In this document: in pieces, positions 7,732-11,035 of the stretch
How positions within the stretch are numbered: position 1 is the stretch's first letter
Layout of the letters: each line of letters starts with the position of its first letter
Assembly (NCBI GenBank): GCA_050012355.1
Contig: JBEKHI010000296.1
Span: 1 to 11,035 of the forward strand
Source of the DNA: JBEKHI01 sp050012355
GTDB lineage: Bacteria > Actinomycetota > Actinomycetes > Streptosporangiales > Streptosporangiaceae
Length of the DNA stretch: 11,035 bases
Direction of reading: 5' to 3'
Program-made: the position numbers and the translations under genes
The notes under the pieces: model-generated
Told to the model about the DNA's origin: nothing
Database searches by the model: none
Seen by the model: the letters and a program-made list of their open reading frames with translations, nothing else

Positions 7732-8091
7732 TCAGTAAGGGGAGGGCTGGTTGAAGATCACGGCCAGGCTGATGATCTTGCCATCGCGGATGCCGAAGTA
7801 GCTGGTCATGACCAGCTCGGCGGGCAGGTTCGTCTTGTCGTAAGTGCCGTCGAAGCGGGCACGGACGAGGATATCGCCGTGGTGGTCGATGACCTCGCGC
7901 ACCTCCATCGTGACGTGGTCGCCGACGAACTCCTTGGCCATGAAGGCCCGGATGGCCTCGGTTCCCCAGATCTCACGGCGGTTGTCGTTGACGTAGGCGT
8001 CGGAGGCGAAGGTGGCGACGATCCGGTCGGTGTCGAAATCGTTCACGGCGGCGATGTACTCGGCGACGATCGCGGGCAGTCCGGTGGTCAT
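7732..8091 (-). CDS. SnoaL-like / NTF2-fold small protein
   Basis: A 119-residue protein of the NTF2-like superfamily in its SnoaL-like branch. It has the N-terminal helix EYIAAVNDFDTDRIVATFAS, then the acidic, polar first strand (DAYVNDNRREIWGTEAIRAF) and the C-terminal sheet with HHGDILVRARFDG and MTSYFGIRDGKIISLAVIFN. Such cone-shaped proteins are small-molecule enzymes (cyclases, isomerases, hydroxylase-like) or binding proteins, and the active residues vary too much to assign a reaction. The ATG is preceded by AGAGGA (8104-8099, minus strand) at 7-nt spacing. The gene is divergent from the MerR regulator, and their intergenic region holds mirrored promoter elements, so it is the best candidate target of that regulator. 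Confidence 0.85.
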   Translation of the reverse strand: MTTGLPAIVAEYIAAVNDFDTDRIVATFASDAYVNDNRREIWGTEAIRAFMAKEFVGDHVTMEVREVIDHHGDILVRARFDGTYDKTNLPAELVMTSYFGIRDGKIISLAVIFNQPSPY

Positions 8092-8115
8092 GGTCAGGTC
8101 CTCTCTTCAGGGTCG

Positions 8116-8134
8116 GCCAGCCACGGTGGCTGGC
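8116..8134. repeat. Perfect 19-bp palindrome in the snoaL-like leader
   Basis: GCCAGCCAC-G-GTGGCTGGC is a perfect palindrome with 9-bp arms and one central base. It lies just downstream of the proposed minus-strand promoter and before the AGAGGA site. It could be an operator overlapping the start of transcription, or a 5'-terminal hairpin in the mRNA. No protein is assigned to it. Confidence 0.6.
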
Positions 8135-8141
8135 ACGATCC

Positions 8142-8172
8142 ACCCTCGCCGTTGCCACGGCGGGAGAGTCAA
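8142..8172 (-). promoter_or_regulatory. Proposed promoter of the SnoaL-like gene
   Basis: Reading the minus strand, TTGACT (8172-8167) is followed after 19 nt by GAGGGT (8147-8142), a weak -10. The 19-nt spacer is the length typical of MerR-controlled promoters and contains the dyad GCCGT-TGCC-ACGGC (8148-8161). Transcription would begin near 8135, at the edge of the 19-bp palindrome. Confidence 0.45.
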
Positions 8173-8198
8173 CACCCCTGGGCCGCGTTGACTCTCCC
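8162..8198. repeat. Perfect 12-bp inverted repeat in the snoaL-merR divergent region
   Basis: GGGAGAGTCAAC (8162-8173) and GTTGACTCTCCC (8187-8198) are exact inverted copies separated by 13 nt. Each copy includes the -35 hexamer TTGACT of one of the two divergent promoters plus the start of its spacer. The same regulator could therefore contact both promoters symmetrically. Confidence 0.8.
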
Positions 8199-8218
8199 CT
8201 AGTGGGAAGGCGCAGACT
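8188..8218 (+). promoter_or_regulatory. MerR-type promoter/operator of the merR gene, leaderless
   Basis: TTGACT (8188-8193) and CAGACT (8213-8218) are separated by 19 nt, the stretched spacer characteristic of promoters activated by MerR-family proteins. The spacer holds an imperfect dyad TCCC-CTAGT-GGGA (8195-8207). Six nt after the -10 is the GTG start at 8225, so the transcript should begin at or next to the start codon. There is no Shine-Dalgarno sequence. Confidence 0.65.
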
Positions 8219-8224
8219 AGGCAG

Positions 8225-9076
8225 GTGCCTGCCTCGCTGCGCATCGGGGACTTCTCCCGCGCCACGCACCTCAGCGCCAAGACGCTGCGCCACTATCACC
8301 GCCTCGGCCTCCTGGAGCCGTCGGATGTGGATCCAGACACCGGGTACCGGTGTTACACGACCGACCAGATCCCGTCGGCACAGGTCATTCGCCGTTTCCG
8401 GGACCTCGACATGCCGCTTGAACAGATCCGCGCCGTCCTCGCGGCCCCCGACCCGCACGCCCGCAACCAGCTCATCGCCGCGCACCTCACCCGGCTGGAG
8501 CACGACCTGGCCAGGACCCAAGACGCCGTCGCGTCGCTCCGGGACCTGCTCGCCGACCCAGCCAGCGTCGCCCCGGTCAGCCATCGCTGGGTCGACGCTG
8601 CGCAGGCCGCGGCCATCACCGAGGTCGTCGGCACCAGTGACCTGCTGCCCTGGTACCTGGGAGCGCTCGGCGAGCTCCATGCCACGCTGGAGGCCCGTGG
8701 CGCGCGCCCGTCCGGTCCGGCCGGCGGCGTCTACGTCACCGAGCTTTTCTCCGAAGAGAAGGGAGAAGCGACCGTCTTCATCCCAACCACGACCGAGGTC
8801 CAGTCCCTGGGCCGGGTCACTTCCCGGGTCATCCCAGCCGCCGAGCTGGCGGTCATTGTCCATCCCGGCTCCCACGCCGACGTGGACCGCTCCTACGGAG
8901 CGCTGGCTACCTACGTCGCCGACCACGCCCTGCAGGTAGACGGTCCCATCCGGGAGTACTACCTGGTCGGCCGGGACGACACCCGGGACGAGCGGGCCTG
9001 GCGTACCGAGATCTGCTGGCCGATCTTCAGCACCGGACCGAGCCGCGGCACCGGGCCCGCGCGCGACGTCAGCTAA
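8225..9076 (+). CDS. MerR-family regulator with GyrI-like effector-binding domain (BmrR/TipA-like)
   Basis: A 283-residue regulator. Residues about 5-75 are the MerR winged helix-turn-helix (LRIGDFSRATHLSAKTLRHY, LGLLEP, GYRCYTTDQ). A helix about 77-110 should form the dimer coiled coil. Residues about 120-270 fit a GyrI-like / AraC-type effector-binding domain, with YVTELFSEEKGEATVFIPTT and GPIREYYLVGRDD near the end. Relatives such as BmrR bind hydrophobic cations or drugs and twist the 19-nt spacer of target promoters to activate them. The gene is probably autoregulated through its own 19-nt-spacer promoter and probably also controls the divergent SnoaL-like gene. GTG 8225 is chosen for the leaderless geometry and because residues just after it start the HTH. 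Its last 8 nt overlap the convergent tetR gene. Confidence 0.92.
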   Translation: MPASLRIGDFSRATHLSAKTLRHYHRLGLLEPSDVDPDTGYRCYTTDQIPSAQVIRRFRDLDMPLEQIRAVLAAPDPHARNQLIAAHLTRLEHDLARTQDAVASLRDLLADPASVAPVSHRWVDAAQAAAITEVVGTSDLLPWYLGALGELHATLEARGARPSGPAGGVYVTELFSEEKGEATVFIPTTTEVQSLGRVTSRVIPAAELAVIVHPGSHADVDRSYGALATYVADHALQVDGPIREYYLVGRDDTRDERAWRTEICWPIFSTGPSRGTGPARDVS

Positions 9077-9776
9077 GCGGATCCGTCTGCAGTCCGCGCA
9101 GGAGGGTGTCTAGGCCGGCGGTGAAGCGCTGGTCGCGATCGTCGGCCCACGCGTAGGTGCCGTGGGCGGCGATGGAGGGGAAGCGGCTGGCGGGCAGGGA
9201 ACCGAGGAACGCATGCAGTTGCTCTCTGGTCGCGGGGTCGCGGAGGCGCTGCTCAGCGGGCGATGTGGGATCGGCGAGGGCGAAACCGAGGGTGTAGTCG
9301 TACACGAGGCGGAAGGCCAGGGCGGCCTGGCGGCCGGGCAGCCCGGCCGCTAGGAGCGGCGCCAGGAACGCCTCGGCTAGGGCCAGCGACGCGGGGCTGA
9401 GGGGATCACGGGTCTTGAGAAGGGCGGCGACGCCGGGATTGTTCTCCAGAACCGTCCGGAGCCGGCCCGCGAGCGCGGCGACCTGCCCGGTCCAGGGCAG
9501 GGCGAGGTCAGCCCGGCAGTCGACCTCGGCGAGCACCGCGTCAACGATGAGGTCGTAGAGCTGTTCCTTGCCGCGCACATGCCGGTACAGCGCGCCGGGA
9601 ACCACACCGAGGCGGGCGGCGAGCGCGCGCATGCTGAGAGACTGGGCACCATCCGCGGCGATGATCGCCAAGGCTTCCTCGATGACACGATCGCGGGTGA
9701 GCGCCCGGCGGGCGCTCTTGCCGTCGTCGGGCGGGTTGAACCACAGCGCGTCGGTGCCCGCTTGCTGACCTGCCGT
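9069..9776 (-). CDS. TetR-family repressor (TetR_C_1-like), probable ACG start
   Basis: A 235-residue regulator if read from ACG 9776. The sequence RDRVIEEALAIIAADG followed by SMRALAARLGVVPGALYRHV is the TetR HTH (about 29-68), and the remaining helices resemble the tetracycline-repressor-type C-terminal domain. The conventional alternative is a TTG at 9671, which would remove the first HTH helix and basic N-terminus. The frame stays open upstream to a TGA near 9822, with no ATG, GTG or TTG. ACG 9776 lies exactly 6 nt after AAGGAG (9788-9783) and gives MAGQQAGTDALWFNPP, a normal N-terminal tail. Either ACG is used or an ATG has mutated. A perfect palindromic operator overlaps the proposed transcription start, suggesting autorepression. 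The same operator recurs at hsp20. Confidence 0.88.
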   Translation of the reverse strand, partial: TAGQQAGTDALWFNPPDDGKSARRALTRDRVIEEALAIIAADGAQSLSMRALAARLGVVPGALYRHVRGKEQLYDLIVDAVLAEVDCRADLALPWTGQVAALAGRLRTVLENNPGVAALLKTRDPLSPASLALAEAFLAPLLAAGLPGRQAALAFRLVYDYTLGFALADPTSPAEQRLRDPATREQLHAFLGSLPASRFPSIAAHGTYAWADDRDQRFTAGLDTLLRGLQTDPLS

Positions 9777-9782
9777 ACCTGT

Positions 9783-9788
9783 CTCCTT
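9783..9788 (-). promoter_or_regulatory. Ribosome-binding site of tetR pointing to ACG
   Basis: On the minus strand AAGGAG (9788-9783) is a near-perfect Shine-Dalgarno sequence. Counting 6 nt further gives ACG at 9776, in frame with the TetR HTH. No usual start codon in any suitable frame lies within 12 nt. Confidence 0.65.
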
Positions 9789-9807
9789 GATCGGCCCGTA
9801 ATTTCCT

Positions 9808-9828
9808 GTGAACGACGTTCACTATAGT
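9808..9828 (-). promoter_or_regulatory. tetR promoter -10 and palindromic operator
   Basis: GTGAACG-A-CGTTCAC (9808-9822) is a perfect 15-bp palindrome. Next to it TATAGT, itself inside the palindrome CACTATAGTG, reads as a -10 box on the minus strand (9828-9823) and places transcription start near 9816, within the operator. No good -35 was seen. Operator over start site is the usual layout of TetR-family autorepression. The core GTGAAC-N3-GTTCAC also occurs upstream of hsp20. Confidence 0.7.
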
Positions 9829-9847
9829 GTGCCGCCGGGGGGCGCGG

Positions 9848-10066
9848 CTAGGCGATCCGGGTCGTGGCCTCGGGGGCATGGGCAGGCAGATCCCGCTCAG
9901 GCATGGGATCCCACTGCTGGTGGACGCGGCTCATCAGGTGCGACGAGATGACGAAGTCCGCAGTTGCCCGCTTGCAGGCGACCCGCAGCAGGGCTTTGAC
10001 ATCGGGATCGTGCGGGTGCGGCTCCAGCGGATCCCAGAGGCTGGCCCGTGCATACGGGAGGGCGCG
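9848..10066 (-). pseudogene. 5'-truncated gene remnant, 72 codons
   Basis: A minus-strand frame runs from an in-frame TAG in the loop of the 10054-10090 hairpin to a TAG at 9848-9850. It has no start codon before an internal Met at codon 45. It looks coding: about 82% G/C at third positions, and protein-like composition such as YARASLWDPLE, DPDVKALLRVACKRATADFV and SSHLMSRVHQQWDPM. I do not recognise the family; the R-A-S-L-W-D-P motif recalls the C-terminal region of some PPOX (pyridoxamine-phosphate-oxidase-like) proteins, a weak hint only. The likely explanation is a gene whose 5' part was lost when the hairpin sequences were inserted or rearranged. Overlapping plus-strand frames have lower-quality protein sequence and are considered shadows. 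Confidence 0.5.
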
Positions 10067-10090
10067 CTACGGAGCAGCGCGCCCTCCCGT
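10054..10090. terminator. Perfect 15-bp GC hairpin (possible terminator)
   Basis: ACGGGAGGGCGCGCT (10054-10068) and AGCGCGCCCTCCCGT (10076-10090) pair without mismatch around a 7-nt loop. It is the longest perfect stem in the window. There is no T-tract, as is common for actinobacterial terminators. It is about 90 nt downstream of the hsp20 stop on the minus strand and cuts the 5' side of the gene remnant. Confidence 0.55.
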
Positions 10091-10098
10091 TACGTGGA

Positions 10099-10128
10099 CC
10101 CGCCTTGCCGCGATAGCGGCAAGGCGGG
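10099..10128. terminator. Perfect 13-bp GC hairpin downstream of hsp20
   Basis: CCCGCCTTGCCGC (10099-10111) and GCGGCAAGGCGGG (10116-10128) pair perfectly with a GATA tetraloop. It is 8 nt from the 15-bp hairpin, so the two form a tandem pair. Likely to terminate hsp20 transcription, possibly in both directions. Confidence 0.55.
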
Positions 10129-10139
10129 GGATTCAGGGC

Positions 10140-10166
10140 CCGGCCGACTTCACGTTTCGTGGCCGG
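10140..10166. other. Imperfect stem-loop just after hsp20 stop
   Basis: CCGGCC (10140-10145) can pair with GGCCGG (10161-10166), and an alternative inner hairpin CACG-TTT-CGTG covers 10151-10161. The structure lies 14 nt downstream of the hsp20 TAA and may be the first of three stacked 3'-end hairpins. Confidence 0.35.
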
Positions 10167-10179
10167 CGCCGGGGGATCG

Positions 10180-10674
10180 TTAGCTGCCGTTGGCCTTCGT
10201 GCTCAGTGCGGCCTTCGACTTGCCAGCTTTCACCGGGATGTGCTTGGCCTGTACTTCCGATGCCTTGGGCACCATGACCTGTAGCACGCCGTCCTGCTCC
10301 ATGGCCTCGATCTTGGCTGCCTGAACATGGCTCGGCAGAGTGATCGAGCGCCGGAACGCGCCGTAGAAGCGCTCAGAACGGTGGACCTTTTCCCCGGCCG
10401 CGTCGCGAGTGGCATGCCGCTCGCCCTGGATCGTCAGCAGGCCTTCGCCGAAGGTGATGTTAACCTCGTCGGCGCTTACGCCGGGAAGCTCCACCGACAC
10501 CAGGTAGGCGTCCTTGCGCTCCGAGATCTCGACCGCCGGAGCCCATGTCTCGGTACCGGTAACGGTGTCGTACTGCTGACCGTACCTGCGGGCACGCCCG
10601 CGGCCTGCCCGCAGCATCTCGTCCTGCGTAGCCTGCATGTCCTCGAACAGGTCCCAGCTTGTCATAACTGTCAT
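10180..10674 (-). CDS. Small heat-shock protein, Hsp20 / alpha-crystallin family
   Basis: A 164-residue ATP-independent chaperone that holds unfolding proteins in large oligomers. The alpha-crystallin domain spans about 44-137: WAPAVEISERKDAYLVSVEL then PGV, GEGLLTIQGER, FYGAFRRSITLP and DGVLQVMVPK. The C-terminal tail has the oligomer-contact motif I-P-V (146-148). The N-terminal arm is short and rich in Gln and Arg, as in actinobacterial Hsp18-type proteins. The start is ATG 10674, 6 nt after GGGAAG; a second in-frame ATG at codon 4 lacks that spacing. No HspR (HAIR) or HrcA (CIRCE) element was seen. Instead the upstream region holds GTGAAC-type operators shared with tetR and a leader able to hide its ribosome-binding site. 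It is intact and single-gene. Confidence 0.95.
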   Translation of the reverse strand: MTVMTSWDLFEDMQATQDEMLRAGRGRARRYGQQYDTVTGTETWAPAVEISERKDAYLVSVELPGVSADEVNITFGEGLLTIQGERHATRDAAGEKVHRSERFYGAFRRSITLPSHVQAAKIEAMEQDGVLQVMVPKASEVQAKHIPVKAGKSKAALSTKANGS

Positions 10675-10729
10675 GTGGTTCTTCCCTATACCTCTGGCCG
10701 GGCCAGCGGCCCGGCACCCGGAAGAACAC
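10675..10729 (-). ncRNA. Candidate RNA thermometer in the hsp20 5' UTR
   Basis: In the hsp20 mRNA, GUGUUCUUCC (10729-10720) can pair with GGAAGAAC-C-AC (10685-10675) in ten base pairs with one bulged C. This helix covers most of the GGGAAG ribosome-binding site and ends next to the AUG. It closes over a second helix, GCCGGGCC (10715-10708) with GGCCCGGC (10704-10697), 8 perfect pairs around a 3-nt loop. A stable GC hairpin nested below a weaker, A-U-containing helix that hides the ribosome-binding site is how known heat-shock RNA thermometers (ROSE, fourU) work. Sequence homology to a known class was not seen; the call rests on pairing and on the gene it precedes. Confidence 0.55.
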
Positions 10730-10736
10730 CGCTCAG

Positions 10737-10792
10737 GTGAACACTATTCATTTCCGAGCTACGATGTTCACAATACAGTGAACATCGTTCAC
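10737..10792. promoter_or_regulatory. TetR-type operator array upstream of hsp20
   Basis: GTGAAC-ATC-GTTCAC (10778-10792) matches the tetR operator at 9808-9822 in 12 of 12 arm bases. A degenerate copy GTGAAC-ACT-ATTCAT covers 10737-10751. A further half-site GTTCAC (10766-10771) faces the main site; ACGATGTTCAC (10761-10771) and GTGAACATCGT (10778-10788) form an 11-bp perfect inverted repeat with 6-nt spacer. The array brackets the proposed hsp20 -35 and -10. Confidence 0.7.
10743..10773 (-). promoter_or_regulatory. Proposed hsp20 promoter
   Basis: Minus strand: TTGTGA (10773-10768) and AATAGT (10748-10743), 19 nt apart; alternative -10 placements with 17-18 nt spacing (TGAATA, GAATAG) are possible. 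Transcription start would fall near 10736, just upstream of the leader helix. The elements are weak and both lie inside or between operator half-sites. Confidence 0.4.
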
Positions 10793-10828
10793 AGTCAAGG
10801 AAGCTGGCGCCCACGTTGATGTGGAACG

Positions 10829-10852
10829 CCCCTTGGATGACCCATCGAGGGG
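10829..10852 (+). other. Stem-loop over the ribosome-binding site of a small ORF
   Basis: CCCCT (10829-10833) pairs with AGGGG (10848-10852), with an additional GAT/ATC pairing inside after a small internal loop. The 3' arm is part of GAGGGG, the ribosome-binding site of the ORF starting at 10856. Moderate stability; may be chance. Confidence 0.3.
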
Positions 10853-10855
10853 ACA

Positions 10856-11008
10856 ATGGAAACGTTTCAGAACAACGTGAGTTTTCGGCGTGTCGTCGTC
10901 GCCGAGCGATTTGGTGCGGTATCACCCGGTTGCGCCGTCCCCGCCGACGCCCCTCTGTTCGAGGTGATCATGGTGAGTGCTGCACTGCCCAGACAAGAGT
11001 ACGGGTAA
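10856..11008 (+). CDS. Possible 50-residue hypothetical protein
   Basis: ATG 10856 to TAA 11006-11008, preceded by GAGGGG (10847-10852). The product (METFQNNVSFRRVVVAERFG at the N-terminus) has no recognisable domain, no membrane segment and no Cys cluster. Third-position G/C is about 66%, clearly lower than in neighbouring genes, so coding is uncertain. It is divergent from hsp20 and shares its operator-bearing upstream region. Its stop overlaps an ATG (TAATG) that begins a frame running off the window. A strong stem-loop includes its last codons. A second plus-strand frame from ATG 10819 to the right edge is Arg-rich and looks like a shadow. Confidence 0.3.
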   Translation: METFQNNVSFRRVVVAERFGAVSPGCAVPADAPLFEVIMVSAALPRQEYG

Positions 11009-11022
11009 TGCGGCACTCACCA
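10971..11022. repeat. 14-bp inverted repeat near the right edge
   Basis: TGGTGAGTGCTGCA (10971-10984) and TGCGGCACTCACCA (11009-11022) pair over 14 positions with a single G-U, leaving a 24-nt loop that contains CCC and GGG able to pair further. It may be a terminator for the small ORF, an operator, or one end of an element whose remainder is outside the window. No T-tract follows. Confidence 0.5.
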
Positions 11023-11035
11023 GGAACGCCCGGCG

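Noticed and set aside
7354..8202. Plus-strand frame of 282 codons across the permease end and the SnoaL-like gene
   Set aside because: It runs out of frame over the permease and antisense to the SnoaL-like gene, both of which have recognisable sequence; product is Arg/Asp/Gly-biased.
7973..8926. Minus-strand frame of 317 codons opposite merR
   Set aside because: Antisense to a clear MerR/GyrI protein and would run through the divergent promoter region.
9669..9671. TTG as start of the TetR protein
   Set aside because: It would delete helix 1 of the DNA-binding domain; the coding frame upstream encodes RDRVIEEA, typical of the family, and a strong ribosome-binding site lies further up.
9827..10277. 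Two overlapping plus-strand frames (118 and 137 codons) in the tetR-hsp20 gap
   Set aside because: They cross several perfect hairpins, overlap hsp20 antisense, and have low-complexity products; the minus-strand remnant has better coding bias.
10327..10740. Plus-strand frame of 137 codons opposite hsp20
   Set aside because: Shadow of the alpha-crystallin domain; no family resemblance and no ribosome-binding site.
10675..10792. HspR (HAIR) or HrcA (CIRCE) element upstream of hsp20
   Set aside because: Neither the CTTGAGT/ACTCAAG pair nor the TTAGCACTC/GAGTGCTAA pair is present.
10819..11035. Plus-strand frame from ATG 10819 running off the right edge
   Set aside because: The only Shine-Dalgarno-like sequence (AAGGAAG at 10797) is about 15 nt away, the product is Arg-rich with poor codon bias, so it is probably not coding.

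Overview
The window is high-GC DNA with strong third-position G/C bias, several GTG starts and stop/start overlaps. This points to an actinobacterium, probably a filamentous Streptomyces- or Streptosporangium-like lineage; the genus cannot be read from the sequence. No rRNA, tRNA, CRISPR array or complete mobile element was found.

Left part (1-3612, + strand): the 3' portion of a secreted penicillin-acylase/AHL-acylase-type Ntn hydrolase, then a complete membrane acyltransferase with a C-terminal extracytoplasmic SGNH domain. Middle (3674-7726, + strand): a four-gene signalling and transport module made of a DesK/NarX-type histidine kinase, a NarL-type response regulator, an ABC ATPase with an unusual N-terminal membrane segment, and an ABC-2-like permease. 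The kinase/regulator and ATPase/permease pairs each overlap by 4 nt (GTGA). The natural reading is a two-component system controlling an adjacent exporter.

Right part (7732-end): a SnoaL-like gene (-) and a MerR/GyrI-type regulator (+) diverge from a compact control region. That region holds a perfect 12-bp inverted repeat which supplies both -35 boxes, and the MerR mRNA is probably leaderless. A TetR repressor gene (-) converges on merR with an 8-nt overlap. It appears to start at ACG behind a perfect Shine-Dalgarno sequence. Upstream of it lie a 5'-truncated gene remnant, a cluster of very strong GC hairpins, and a small heat-shock protein gene (hsp20, -).

The most interesting system is tetR-hsp20. 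The palindrome GTGAAC-N3-GTTCAC occurs at the tetR promoter and again, with a variant copy and an extra half-site, over the hsp20 promoter. The TetR protein therefore probably represses itself and hsp20. The hsp20 5' UTR can also fold so that its Shine-Dalgarno sequence is paired in a 10-bp helix closing over an 8-bp GC hairpin, which is the layout of an RNA thermometer. Transcriptional repression plus heat-melted translation of one small heat-shock gene is a testable proposal made from sequence alone. On the other side of the same control region, a possible 50-codon ORF also has its ribosome-binding site in a hairpin.
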